Below are positions 8,187 to 16,610 of a DNA stretch of 64,000 bases, in pieces. The position numbers were made by a program, and so were the translations under genes. The stretch spans positions 2,987,001 through 3,051,000 of the forward strand of contig NZ_AP013294.1 of NCBI RefSeq assembly GCF_000829195.1, in the 5' to 3' direction. The notes below the pieces were generated by a model. That model made no database searches. It saw only the letters and a list, made by a program, of their open reading frames with translations, and had not been told where the DNA came from. Origin of the DNA: Bacillus sp. OxB-1 (lineage in GTDB: Bacteria > Bacillota > Bacilli > Bacillales_A > Planococcaceae). Positions within the stretch are counted from its first letter, which is position 1, and each line of letters opens with the position of its first letter.

Positions 8187-9212
8187 TTATTGTACTTTTG
8201 CCACAAACCAGCTATCGACTTCTTTAGGAATCGGCAAAGGTTTTGAATTCAATTGGGCGATTTGACGAGCAGGATTCTTTTCAATCCACGTATCTGGTAC
8301 ACGTTCCGCTTCGAATGTTGTGAGCTCATCATCTTTGGCAATAGTAATTGACGCATATGCCATGGCAAACTCAGCGGAAGATGAAAGGAGTGTCACAGTT
8401 CCTTCTGGAACCATCGGCTTCATGTGACCGTCTTCGTCTAAATAGTACTCGTTATATTCGTAAATTTTTCCGATGCCCGGAATTTGGCCAATGTATGTCA
8501 CGCCATTTGGCAAAGTCTCAATATTCAAGTCGCCAACTTTTAAATGACGCAGATTCAAGATGCCTTGGACATCTTTATGATTGATGAACGTGTCAACTAC
8601 GTCCGCAGCCATGATGACGATATCGCCTGTGACATGCCCCCTTTGTTGGACTGTCCGTTGCCAGCGTTTGAGATCCGCGAGTGGCTTGGATGCTGGGTCA
8701 TTCCATTTATCGGTTCCGGATAAGGTCTGCTTGTTGGTGAAATTAAAACCAATTTCATAACCTAACCCTTCCCCTTGGACGATAATCTGCCCATGGAATA
8801 GAGCTTGGGCGCACATTACCTCTTCCCGACGTGTCACCATTTCTTCCAATTCCAATAAATCTTTAACCAGCTTCTCGGCTGCGCGTTCATCAGGCGATTT
8901 AGCTGAATAAATATTTTCACCCATTGATCGCTTCATGATATCCGCAGCGGTCGTAACTTTATATGGCGCGACTAATGGAGGTGCAAATGTCTCAGTCTTG
9001 AATCCGGAATTCTCCACAAGCTTTCCGCCGATTCTTTCATTTACGAATGGCGCAATCTTACGGCTTCCTTTCTTAATGTCGATATCCACTTTATCCGTGG
9101 TGGAATATTCGCGGTTTTTAAAGAATGTATCCCGTAAAAAGGTGTTTGGTTTAGACATACGCTCAACAAATTTAAGCATGGTGCGTGGTTCAAAAATATC
9201 AATCTTTGTCAT
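8187..9212 (-). CDS. Major capsid protein (lambda gpE family)
   Basis: 341 residues, the usual length for lambda gpE-type capsid proteins. It contains the family features 'TKIDIFEPRTMLKFVERM' at the start, 'DKVDIDIKKGSRKIAPFV', a long helix with 'LLELEEMVTRREEVMCAQAL', and a C-terminal 'ASITIAKDDELTTFEAERVP'. It forms the icosahedral shell. It follows the decoration protein by 5 bases, as in lambda D-E. Confidence 0.93.
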   Translation of the reverse strand: MTKIDIFEPRTMLKFVERMSKPNTFLRDTFFKNREYSTTDKVDIDIKKGSRKIAPFVNERIGGKLVENSGFKTETFAPPLVAPYKVTTAADIMKRSMGENIYSAKSPDERAAEKLVKDLLELEEMVTRREEVMCAQALFHGQIIVQGEGLGYEIGFNFTNKQTLSGTDKWNDPASKPLADLKRWQRTVQQRGHVTGDIVIMAADVVDTFINHKDVQGILNLRHLKVGDLNIETLPNGVTYIGQIPGIGKIYEYNEYYLDEDGHMKPMVPEGTVTLLSSSAEFAMAYASITIAKDDELTTFEAERVPDTWIEKNPARQIAQLNSKPLPIPKEVDSWFVAKVQ

Positions 9213-9217
9213 GTTAA

Positions 9218-9586
9218 TTATTCCTCCTCTTGAATGTCCGCAGAAATTGCAGAGCGTAAATAAATCCCCTTGCCACGTAAAGCTACTTTATAAGAAGCAA
9301 CTTCCGCATCTACTGGCAAAATAATTTTATTGGAATTGAACTCCCCTGCCACATAACAAACTGCTTTTTTCGATTCACCTACAGAGGTAGCGACAGCATC
9401 CGCCATAATTCCGTAAACATCATCAGCTGTCAAAGCTCCTGAAACAGCAACAGCCTGATGATTCTCATTTAGTGCAAACACTTGGCCAAGAGATAACTCT
9501 TGTTCAGGCGCGACGATAATTTCTTCTGTGACTACATGAGATTGATAGCCTGCAATTAGATTTTCATGCTCCAACACTCTTGCCAT
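9218..9586 (-). CDS. Head decoration protein (lambda gpD-like)
   Basis: 122 residues, starting MARVLEHENLIAGYQSHVVT. 'LSLGQVFALNENHQAVAVSG' and 'VYGIMADAVATSVGESKKAV' fit the head decoration family that binds the outside of the expanded capsid and stabilises it. The lambda-like order protease-D-E is preserved. It lies one base after the protease stop codon. Confidence 0.85.
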   Translation of the reverse strand: MARVLEHENLIAGYQSHVVTEEIIVAPEQELSLGQVFALNENHQAVAVSGALTADDVYGIMADAVATSVGESKKAVCYVAGEFNSNKIILPVDAEVASYKVALRGKGIYLRSAISADIQEEE

Positions 9587-9587
9587 T

Positions 9588-9938
9588 TTATTTCACTCCT
9601 TTCAATCCTAAATTTCCGAGAATGTTATCAACAAAGCTATCCACATTTTCATTTTTCTGAGGGGAAGCGCCACTTTCTATTTCATTGAGTGGTTCTGCAT
9701 CCTGTTTAATATTATTTAACAGAGTTGTCTTTTTCGTTTTTTCGTTTTTCAAAATTTCCATTGCAGTATCAGCTGCTGAAATACCAGATTCAAATTTGGC
9801 CTTATTAATAATTTCTTCGGAACCGGGGACAGCAATGTTTTCGATGTCTTGAATTCTTCGACGCTCGTTGGCCACGGCTTCTTCGACGATCTGATTGACC
9901 AGGTCTGGATGTTCATTTCTTAGAGTTTCTAAATCCAT
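9588..9938 (-). CDS. Nested scaffold protein (internal start in the protease gene, lambda Nu3-like)
   Basis: Inside the protease gene and in the same frame, the ATG at 9936-9938 (MDLETLRNEHPDLVNQIVEE) is preceded by AAAGGAG 11 bases upstream. Starting here gives a 116-residue helical, charged protein equal to the C-terminal part of the protease. In lambda, Nu3 scaffold is made the same way from gene C. The sequence shows a credible internal start; that a separate scaffold is produced is inference. Confidence 0.5.
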   Translation of the reverse strand: MDLETLRNEHPDLVNQIVEEAVANERRRIQDIENIAVPGSEEIINKAKFESGISAADTAMEILKNEKTKKTTLLNNIKQDAEPLNEIESGASPQKNENVDSFVDNILGNLGLKGVK

Positions 9939-10634
9939 TTTATTTTTCGCTCCTTTATCAATGGGTTCTGGATTGGTTGAATTGAGAATACTTGCTCCGG
10001 CCTCATTAGCTAGCTGGATACGCATCTTGTCAATGACCTCTTTTGGAAGCATGCCATTTACTAGTTCTGGGAAATCAGCAGTAGCTACTGCGTCAATTTC
10101 TGTTTCAAACATAATTTCATCGATAAAACCAGCTTCTTTCGCTTCCGGGGCACTCAGCCAAGTCTCTTTGTTCATCATGGATGCAAGTTCTTCATCTGAC
10201 TTGCCTGTTTTCGCTGAATATGTTGACATGATCGACTTGTTCACCTTCTGGAGCAAATCGCTTGTGGCATCCATTTCGCGATAGTCGCCTTGTGCAATAG
10301 CACTTGCATTATGAATCATAAAAGATGCAGTGGGAGACATCTTAACGATTGTTCCAGCCATTGCAACGACACTGGCAGCTGAAGCAGCCAAGCCGACAAC
10401 TTCCACATTAACATTGCCTTTGAACTTCCTTAATTCCGTATAAATTTCAGAAGCCGCGAATACTGAACCGCCGCCACTGTTTATTACTACCTGAAGCTCC
10501 GATGATTGACTAGCAATGGCCTTATCAATGACTTTATTGACTTTTGATGGGCTAGTAGCAGGAATTCCAAACCAATCATAAATCCATTGTTCCGAATCTC
10601 CTACAATAGGGCCTCTAATTTCAATCTTCATCAT
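9588..10634 (-). CDS. Phage head maturation protease (ClpP/S49-like) with scaffold domain
   Basis: 348 residues. The N-terminal ~190 residues form a ClpP-like serine protease: 'SSELQVVINSGGGSVFAASE' (oxyanion region), the putative nucleophile in 'VGLAASAASVVAMAG' (about residues 80-95), and the His in 'SFMIHNAS'. The last ~115 residues are charged and helical and probably act as the scaffold. The enzyme processes the prohead during maturation. The gene overlaps the portal gene by 14 bases, as expected in the lambda B-C layout. Confidence 0.9.
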   Translation of the reverse strand: MMKIEIRGPIVGDSEQWIYDWFGIPATSPSKVNKVIDKAIASQSSELQVVINSGGGSVFAASEIYTELRKFKGNVNVEVVGLAASAASVVAMAGTIVKMSPTASFMIHNASAIAQGDYREMDATSDLLQKVNKSIMSTYSAKTGKSDEELASMMNKETWLSAPEAKEAGFIDEIMFETEIDAVATADFPELVNGMLPKEVIDKMRIQLANEAGASILNSTNPEPIDKGAKNKMDLETLRNEHPDLVNQIVEEAVANERRRIQDIENIAVPGSEEIINKAKFESGISAADTAMEILKNEKTKKTTLLNNIKQDAEPLNEIESGASPQKNENVDSFVDNILGNLGLKGVK

Positions 10635-12174
10635 CTTTCACCTCCTCTCGATCAAGCGTTTCATTATAAGCGAGATCAAGTCCACCCTCACGACGCATCC
10701 GCTCTTCCCGCACGCGTTGCGGATGATTTCTCCAATAATCGCCGCCCGTCAATTCGACTGTCTCTTTTGCCCGAGTGCTGAATCCATTATTCACGCGCTT
10801 TTCTGCGGCATTCACTTCTTTTAATGGGTCAAGCTGTCCTTGCGATGGTCCATTCCATTCCGCTGTTGCATATGCTTTACGAATCATCGGGTCCTCCAAA
10901 AAGCCAGGAGCATCAATACGGCCAAGCAGAATAGCTTCTGTCAGCCATTCCTCATAGATTGGTTGGCAAAAATAAGAAGCGAGCCAGCTTCTCCGCATTT
11001 TGAACATTTTCCACGCTTCAAGGAGAGCGCCGCGTGATGCTGAATATGAGGAAGTAAAATGTTTGAGCAAAAGCTCGTATGGCAACTCCAATGCCGAGCC
11101 GATTTGTCTACAAATGGAGACTACGAAAGGATCAAATGCTGCATTGTTCCGTCCGGGGTTTGTTGTAGTAACCTTTTCTCCTTCCGCCAAGGAGATGATC
11201 GCCCCTGGAGCCAATTCATAGCTCGTCTCATCATCATCATCCACACGTTCTTCATCTGGAATCCCTTGTCCGAACTGCGGCCCCTCGGTGTCTCCCGACT
11301 CAATAAATACGGTAAAAAGCGAAGAGACTAGGGCAGCCATTAATTCTGCTTCTGAATATCTGTCCAATTGCTTCAGACTTTCGATTACGGGAGACAAAAC
11401 CGGAACCCCCCGCCGCTGCTCAGGTCGTTCTGATTCCATAAGATGCAAGATGTTTTGCCGGCCAGTTTTCGCACCGAACTTTTCAATCCGCGTCCATTCA
11501 TTTCTCCCGAACGATTTACCAAGTGGATGATTTTTCGAAATATGGTACGCCGCTACTTCTCCAAAACTACCAAGCTCTATACCATTGACAATATTTTCTT
11601 TTGCACCTGATGGGGATGAAATTCTATCCGCTTCAATCAATTGAACGCGCAAGCCGTAAAAGTGCTGTCGATGATGTCTATATGGAAGTAAGGCAAAAAC
11701 TTCTCCGGACATCAAAAAGGACAAAAAAGCAAGCTGTTGCAAACCGTAGAAATTTTGCATCTGCATTGAGTCACACATAAGTGAATCAGCCCATACGGAA
11801 AACTCACGCTCGACTTTCGTTTCCCACTCGTCTGCTTCCTCTTCGGTAATCCCTAAAAATTCATAATCCACTTGCGCATTCAGACGCAATCCTGCCCCGA
11901 CTATATTTGTTCTCATTGTTTTAAGAGAGCCTGTCGCCAAAGGAGTATTCATGAACAAATCACGGGAACGTTCTCGCAATGTATCCAAGTTGTCTTCAAT
12001 GTCTTCTTTTACGCTGCCGCCTTTGAAAATCCATCCGAGCATTGACTTTTTCCGTTTGCTCGCTCCGCTGTTGGAATACCCGGAATTCAAAAGCCCCAGT
12101 TGTTTACGTGCTCCGACTCGTTTTAATGCCCGCTCAGGAGATACGATGGCAACGGCTCTATCAATTGCATTCAA
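10621..12174 (-). CDS. Phage portal protein (lambda family)
   Basis: 517 residues, the typical length. It has 'RERSRDLFMNTPLATGSLKTMRTNIVGAG' features near the N-terminus, and 'LIEADRISSP', 'GIELGSFGEVAAYHIS' and 'SSYSASRGALLEAWKMF' further on, all characteristic of lambda gpB-type portals. The dodecameric portal is the channel through which TerL packages DNA and to which the tail attaches. The acidic C-terminus (EEVKDDED) overlaps the protease start. Confidence 0.95.
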   Translation of the reverse strand: MNAIDRAVAIVSPERALKRVGARKQLGLLNSGYSNSGASKRKKSMLGWIFKGGSVKEDIEDNLDTLRERSRDLFMNTPLATGSLKTMRTNIVGAGLRLNAQVDYEFLGITEEEADEWETKVEREFSVWADSLMCDSMQMQNFYGLQQLAFLSFLMSGEVFALLPYRHHRQHFYGLRVQLIEADRISSPSGAKENIVNGIELGSFGEVAAYHISKNHPLGKSFGRNEWTRIEKFGAKTGRQNILHLMESERPEQRRGVPVLSPVIESLKQLDRYSEAELMAALVSSLFTVFIESGDTEGPQFGQGIPDEERVDDDDETSYELAPGAIISLAEGEKVTTTNPGRNNAAFDPFVVSICRQIGSALELPYELLLKHFTSSYSASRGALLEAWKMFKMRRSWLASYFCQPIYEEWLTEAILLGRIDAPGFLEDPMIRKAYATAEWNGPSQGQLDPLKEVNAAEKRVNNGFSTRAKETVELTGGDYWRNHPQRVREERMRREGGLDLAYNETLDREEVKDDED

Positions 12175-12189
12175 TCATTTCACCAACTT

Positions 12190-12432
12190 TCACAAATCTC
12201 TCGGAACTACACGGGTAACTCGTCTGCTTCCCCTACCAGTGACCGCAGCCTCGGCTTTCACCAATTCTTTTTGCCAAAATTTAATCTGCTCGCGCACCTG
12301 CGCTAAATTGGCACGCTCAAGCCGTCGGTTGTCAATCATATAACTTTGCCCTTTAGCAATGGCCTCTTCGGCATCCAGCCAGATTTGCAGCCGCTTTTTC
12401 ACTTCCGTGACTGAAAATGCCACATCGATCAC
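12190..12432 (-). CDS. Small head protein (DUF6148-like, gpW position)
   Basis: 80 residues. 'ITEVKKRLQIWLDAEEAI'-type opening, then 'GQSYMIDNRRLERANLAQVR' and 'IKFWQKELVKAE', match what I recall of the small DUF6148 family found between terminase and portal genes. The gene occupies the place of lambda W, a head-joining protein. It overlaps the end of the terminase gene by 4 bases. Confidence 0.75.
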   Translation of the reverse strand: MIDVAFSVTEVKKRLQIWLDAEEAIAKGQSYMIDNRRLERANLAQVREQIKFWQKELVKAEAAVTGRGSRRVTRVVPRDL

Positions 12433-14234
12433 AATCCTCTCGAAATCGTTTTCCTTTTTCTCCGCTTGCGTTTGGCCGCTTGTGTGAAAACACTACCGTT
12501 CAATTTGTTGTCCTTCAGATAATGCAAATCTGGGTTCAATATTCTAAGAGCAGCCGTCGCATAATTTCGCAAATCCAACGGTTCATTTCGCACACTAGAC
12601 GTTCTTTTCACCCATTCATGACGGGGCTGACCATTAATGAAGCGAATTCTCTTATATTCCGAAGTGAGACCAATAAAAAAAGCCTCGTCATACCCTTTTT
12701 CCTGCTCAATCGGAAAATGGCAATAACCCGGCTTGTCCTCAAATTCATTTCTTAACCTCGAAAAGATCAAATCCTTCCCTTCATTAACGCCCAGAGTGAA
12801 CAAGTGGACATTTTGACGCCCCACCTTGGAAGGTTTATTAATGTACGCAACACCTGTTCCACCTTTTCCTTTGACGGCGAATATACGACGATGTTCTCTC
12901 GCTTTACAAAAGTCATACACTTCGCTTGTATAATGGCCGCCGCTATCAATACATGTTGCAGTTACCGACATGTGGGATCCGTCATTGGATAGCCATTCCT
13001 TTTGCAGAAAGGCATCCAGTTGATTCCACACGGCCTCTTGACCCGGATCTCCATAAAAAATCTTGTAGGAAATACCCCAACTAATTTCATCGATGCCCCA
13101 TCCGACCACTTCGACTTCCAACCGATCATTTTGAACGTCGACGCCAGCAGTCAAGACAAGAACGCCATCAGGAATATCGCAGTCATAGCGCTCTCTACGA
13201 GCAACCAATTTGGCGTGATCCTGTTCATTGGTGTTTTCTTCCCACGACTCCCCTAACGTCGTATTCTTCCACGTTTTAAGGTTTTCGGTTCCTTTGCGCT
13301 TCGCTTCTTTAAATTCTGCGATAATCTTGGTCCACGATTCCCAAGGGGAAGCAAGTGCGTTCATATGAAACCCGCGTTTTACAGCATCCGGCTTTCTGGC
13401 AATCCACTTTCCTGATTGCGATTTCCATTCACTTTCAATATGGTGCTCCTTACAATGCCGGCATTCCATCCCCACGGGCTCAAACCTAATTTGCGTCCAT
13501 TCATATGGTTGGAATTGACCGCAGCTAGGACAGGATATGCACCATTGCTCCATCGTGCTCTCTTCATATTCAGCTTCAATTCGTGATTCATTTTTTTTTG
13601 TTGGAGTGGAGACGGATATTTTTTTCCGGTTCCAAAACGTCTTGGTACGTTTATGGGCCAAAGATAGAGGGTCTCCCTCCGTCCCTGCCGATATGGGAAA
13701 GCGATCGACTTCATCAGCGAGAACAATTCGTATTGGGCGTGATGCCAAACTAGCTGGAGAGTTTGCCCCCACTAGAGAAATATGACCGCCTGCAAACTTC
13801 TTATGCAACAACGTATTATTCCCATCTCTCGACTTTGCATCAGACACCTTTTTACTCAAAGCAGGCGTGTCCCGAATCATGGAAGCCAGCCGGTCCTTTG
13901 AATAGGACTCGGCCATTTCCAATGTCGGCAAGACCAATAACATGGGCGATGGATCATAATCAATAAAATATCCGATGATGTTATTCAAGATTTCGGATTT
14001 CCCTACTTGCGCACTAGACATCACCACAATTTCCTCTATGCTGGCATCGTTGACGGCGTTCATGATCTCTCGCTGGTATGGCGCCCGATCTGTGTTCCAT
14101 TTTCCGTATTCCGCGGAAGATTCCTGAGAAAGCACACGCTCTTGATCCGCCCACTCGGACACTTTTAATTTCGGAGGAGGAGCAACTAAACTAGCCGCCT
14201 TTTGAAACAGCTTTAGCGTCTGCTTCTGCGTCAA
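12429..14234 (-). CDS. Terminase large subunit (GpA family)
   Basis: About 601 residues if started at the TTG at 14234, which has GGAGG nine bases upstream; an in-frame ATG lies at 14264. ATPase domain: 'VVMSSAQVGKSEILNNIIGY' is the Walker A-like motif and 'IRIVLADEVDRFP' the Walker B. A Zn-binding 'CPSCGQ...CRHCKEH' pair follows at mid-protein. The C-terminal nuclease domain contains 'VLTAGVDVQNDRLEVEVVGW' and 'CIDSGGHYTSEVYDFC'. It is the GpA (lambda gpA-like) type, used by cos-packaging phages. It cuts cos and pumps DNA through the portal. Confidence 0.95.
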   Translation of the reverse strand: MTQKQTLKLFQKAASLVAPPPKLKVSEWADQERVLSQESSAEYGKWNTDRAPYQREIMNAVNDASIEEIVVMSSAQVGKSEILNNIIGYFIDYDPSPMLLVLPTLEMAESYSKDRLASMIRDTPALSKKVSDAKSRDGNNTLLHKKFAGGHISLVGANSPASLASRPIRIVLADEVDRFPISAGTEGDPLSLAHKRTKTFWNRKKISVSTPTKKNESRIEAEYEESTMEQWCISCPSCGQFQPYEWTQIRFEPVGMECRHCKEHHIESEWKSQSGKWIARKPDAVKRGFHMNALASPWESWTKIIAEFKEAKRKGTENLKTWKNTTLGESWEENTNEQDHAKLVARRERYDCDIPDGVLVLTAGVDVQNDRLEVEVVGWGIDEISWGISYKIFYGDPGQEAVWNQLDAFLQKEWLSNDGSHMSVTATCIDSGGHYTSEVYDFCKAREHRRIFAVKGKGGTGVAYINKPSKVGRQNVHLFTLGVNEGKDLIFSRLRNEFEDKPGYCHFPIEQEKGYDEAFFIGLTSEYKRIRFINGQPRHEWVKRTSSVRNEPLDLRNYATAALRILNPDLHYLKDNKLNGSVFTQAAKRKRRKRKTISRGL

Positions 14235-14769
14235 TCTCCGCCACCTCCACAATGCTACTCTCATATTCCACTAATTCCACAAACAGAGACGGATCGTATG
14301 TCGCCAACTCCCCCAGCGCCTCATGTATGTTTTGCTCTAATATCGCTTCGATATATTTGGGATCGTCCTTATTCACCAACATCAACGCAACCTTTGTGGG
14401 GAGAGAAAGCATTTTGGAACGAAAGGCCATCACCATATGATTTAGAACCTTTTCGACTTCTTCGGAACGGTGCATTTCGTTTTTTATATGGGCAAGCTCA
14501 ATTTCTGCTTTTTCACGTTTCGCTTTTTCATGCAACCACTTTTCGTAATCGAGTGATTCGGCTACATCGTTTTCATCCAATCCCTCGGATGCCAATTTTA
14601 AAAACGTTACGTATTTACCGACCGTATCGATCAAGTCAAATCGGCCATAACCGACGCGTGCGATTACACCTTCTTCAACTAACTGACGGACGCGCCGTTC
14701 AGTCAGATTGAACATCTTTGCAATCGCACTTGTATTGACTACCAAATCATTAACCGGCGTTTTCGCCAT
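14191..14769 (-). CDS. Terminase small subunit (Nu1-like)
   Basis: 192 residues. The N-terminus has a winged-helix DNA-binding motif ('NTSAIAKMFNLTERRVRQLV') as in lambda Nu1, followed by a coiled-coil segment ('EKAKREKAEIELAHIKNEMH') and an acidic C-terminus that would contact TerL. It should bind next to the cos site 60-80 bases upstream. The reading frame overlaps the TerL start by 44 bases. Confidence 0.88.
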   Translation of the reverse strand: MAKTPVNDLVVNTSAIAKMFNLTERRVRQLVEEGVIARVGYGRFDLIDTVGKYVTFLKLASEGLDENDVAESLDYEKWLHEKAKREKAEIELAHIKNEMHRSEEVEKVLNHMVMAFRSKMLSLPTKVALMLVNKDDPKYIEAILEQNIHEALGELATYDPSLFVELVEYESSIVEVAEIDAEADAKAVSKGG

Positions 14770-14828
14770 TAAAAATCACCCCACTTTGGAAGGAAAGCTC
14801 ATTTCACGCATTTTTGTGTCTAGAAAAA

Positions 14829-14847
14829 GCCCGCGAGTCGCCGTCCC
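14829..14847 (-). other. Candidate cos site (lambda cosN-like)
   Basis: The minus strand reads GGACGGCGACTCGCGGG followed by CTTTTTC. From memory, the left end of mature lambda DNA begins GGGCGGCGACCTCGCGGG then TTTTCG. The two agree at 16 of 18 positions with one gap. The site stands out as GC-rich within an AT-rich intergenic region. It lies about 60 bases upstream of terS, in the same orientation and order (cos-TerS-TerL) as in lambda. The terminase is of the cos-cutting GpA type. Cleavage is inferred. Confidence 0.62.
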
Positions 14848-15344
14848 GCAGGGCGTCATTATTGGCCAGAAGGACCCGTCTTTTTTGAAATTGTTTGTGA
14901 ATATCACACAATTCATTTCGGTTTTTTTGAATAAAAAACAGGCGCACCCTATGGCATGCCTGCATCAATGACAAAGAGCGACGCCTCGACAACACACCGA
15001 AGCATCGCTCATCACACGTTCGTATTTACTTATCACACACTACCATAATAACACATACAAAAACAAAATCTCTGTCATTATTCTCCCAAAAGTCTCCCAC
15101 TTTTCTGTCACTCTCATAAATTATTTGGTACTTACTTACATTACTCAGCCTTTTACATGATATTATTACATTAACATAATACATATTCTGTTAAAGTCTA
15201 TAATTACGTAGAAAGCCAATCCTGCCAATACTTCAAACAGCTTTTAAAAAATGAGTTTTACAAGCCCTTATTTTGTAAAAGTCTTTACTATACTAAAGTC
15301 CGCTTTAATCATTTAATCGAAAAAGCCAGTCTGCATTTCCGTAA
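14848..15344. other. Late intergenic region without a convincing gene
   Basis: About 500 bases between cos and the recombinase terminator. A 63-codon minus frame (14804-14995) crosses the cos sequence and has no ribosome site, so I do not call it. The stretch 15040-15345 is very AT-rich and contains the dyad at 15256-15280. It is the expected place for the phage late promoter, downstream of the late activator ArpU, but I cannot identify a consensus sigma-A promoter there with confidence. Confidence 0.6.
15256..15280. promoter_or_regulatory. Perfect dyad, candidate regulator-binding site in late region
   Basis: TTTTACAA (15256-15263), nine-base spacer, TTGTAAAA (15273-15280). It is a perfect inverted repeat of eight bases with no T-run expected of a terminator. 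It lies between the recombinase terminator and the head genes, so it could bind the late activator ArpU or another phage regulator. Function inferred only. Confidence 0.35.
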
Positions 15345-15349
15345 AAAGA

Positions 15350-15378
15350 CAAAATAAAAAACGCCGCATAAGCGACGT
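15350..15378 (-). terminator. Rho-independent terminator after the tyrosine recombinase
   Basis: On the minus strand CGTCGC-TTAT-GCGGCG (15362-15377; one G-T pair) is followed by TTTTTTATTTT. It lies 25 bases after the recombinase stop codon and separates the early/middle genes from the late region. Confidence 0.75.
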
Positions 15379-15401
15379 CGATTTACTCCATCATTCCGTT
15401 T

Positions 15402-15956
15402 TCAGTATCTCAGTTTTTTGTATGCTGCTTCGATGGCATCCTGGTTAACACCGATATATTTTAGAGTAATGTATTCAGCGCTATGGCCAAATATATCTTG
15501 AAGCAAAGCGACATCTTTCGTAGCTTGATAGAGGTGATAACCAAATGTTTTTCGTAATGTGTGCGTGCCGATTTCGGCTAAGCCAGCTGTATGAGCAGCT
15601 TCCCGTAAAATATTATATGCTTGGACACGGGTAATTGGGCTGTTCCGTCCTTGTCTGCTTTTGAACAAATATTCATCATCCGACAAATCTTTTATATACT
15701 TGTCAATAATCTTTCGTAATTCTGGCAAAACCGGTATTCGTTTGACCGAATTGGTTTTCTGTGTTTTTTGTTCCCGTATATACAAGACGGATTTACCTCG
15801 AACATCTTTTATTTTGAACCGTAAAATGTCTGAAATACGCAATCCGGTATAAATGCCAAAGCAAAAGAGAAGTTCGTTCCGAGCGCTCTTCTCCGATAAG
15901 ATCGCCCGCACCTCTCGAACTTTTTCAACCTCCCGGATTGGTTGAACAAAGTTCAT
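15402..15956 (-). CDS. Tyrosine recombinase/integrase catalytic-domain protein
   Basis: 184 residues consisting essentially of the catalytic domain of a tyrosine recombinase. Visible active-site elements are Arg in 'TGLRISDILRF', Lys in the beta hairpin 'QKTQKTNSVKR', 'HTLRKTFGYH' (His and second Arg), 'IFGHS' (His) and the nucleophile in 'LKYIGVN'. It lacks an N-terminal arm-binding domain, so it is shorter than a typical integrase. Such proteins are common next to arpU in Firmicutes prophages and their role is unclear (perhaps dimer resolution). Integration here is more likely done by the serine recombinase at 28.3-30.2 kb. It overlaps arpU by 4 bases. Confidence 0.85.
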   Translation of the reverse strand: MNFVQPIREVEKVREVRAILSEKSARNELLFCFGIYTGLRISDILRFKIKDVRGKSVLYIREQKTQKTNSVKRIPVLPELRKIIDKYIKDLSDDEYLFKSRQGRNSPITRVQAYNILREAAHTAGLAEIGTHTLRKTFGYHLYQATKDVALLQDIFGHSAEYITLKYIGVNQDAIEAAYKKLRY

Positions 15957-16396
15957 TCCTTGACCCCCTCGTGCTCATAAACTTCTATTCCCAGGCCGAT
16001 TGCCAATTTATAAAGTGCTCGTCTCCGGATACGATAATACTTACTCTCTGACATACGCATTTCCGTATAGATTTCATAATTATACATGGGTTCCACTTCA
16101 AGGTATGCCATGAAAATGATTTGCCGTTCGATTTTCGACAGCTTGCAAAATCCTCGATTGAACCATTTCAAAAACCTCAAATATTCTTGCTTGAAATCCG
16201 CCATTTTTACTGCGGCATTTTCAACACTGGATTGTTTGATATTGGAATAGTTCGGCATTTCCAGTGTATATTTTGCTGTGATCGACGGCATCATTTCTTC
16301 ATGGGTCGTTAACATATAGGTCCGGTATTGTCTTAGTGTGTCCTCGACTGCATCCTGCGTTGCTTTGCCATCAATATTGACAAGTAAATCTTGCAT
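15953..16396 (-). CDS. ArpU-family phage late transcription regulator
   Basis: About 147 residues from the ATG at 16396 (MQDLLVNIDGKATQDAVEDT), which has GGGGG upstream. The C-terminal part ('LSKIERQIIFMAYL' ... 'SESKYYRIRRRALYKLA') is a sigma-70 region 4-like helix-turn-helix, diagnostic of the ArpU/RinA-type late activators. It probably switches on the late operon starting in the intergenic region downstream. A 4-base overlap couples it to the recombinase gene. Confidence 0.85.
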   Translation of the reverse strand: MQDLLVNIDGKATQDAVEDTLRQYRTYMLTTHEEMMPSITAKYTLEMPNYSNIKQSSVENAAVKMADFKQEYLRFLKWFNRGFCKLSKIERQIIFMAYLEVEPMYNYEIYTEMRMSESKYYRIRRRALYKLAIGLGIEVYEHEGVKE

Positions 16397-16409
16397 CACG
16401 GTTCCCCCT

Positions 16410-16586
16410 TTATTTTCTTCTAAATGCTCCATTTACCCGCTTATAAATATCACGCTTAATACCCATCAACTCCTGCAATTCTCGTTCCGTAAATTTTTCA
16501 GTTTTTTTCTGGCGCGCTTGTTTCCTATTGGTTTTTTCACCTTTCCAAAAGCCCTTTTCTTTAAGTTGATCTTGCAGAGTCCTCAT
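16410..16586 (-). CDS. Small basic phage protein, function unknown
   Basis: 58 residues from the ATG at 16586 (MRTLQDQLKEKGFWKGEKTN), with GAAGGAAG upstream; the longer frame runs into a terminator hairpin. Rich in Lys/Arg/Glu with one short helical region ('TERELQELMGIKRDIYKRV'). I recognise no family with certainty. Lies immediately upstream of arpU. Confidence 0.6.
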   Translation of the reverse strand: MRTLQDQLKEKGFWKGEKTNRKQARQKKTEKFTERELQELMGIKRDIYKRVNGAFRRK

Positions 16587-16610
16587 TGGATCACTTCCTT
16601 CTTTAAAATG

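Noticed and set aside
14804-14995. 63-codon minus frame across the cos region
   Set aside because: No ribosome site and it spans the cos-like sequence; basic composition arises from the GC-rich palindromic stretch.
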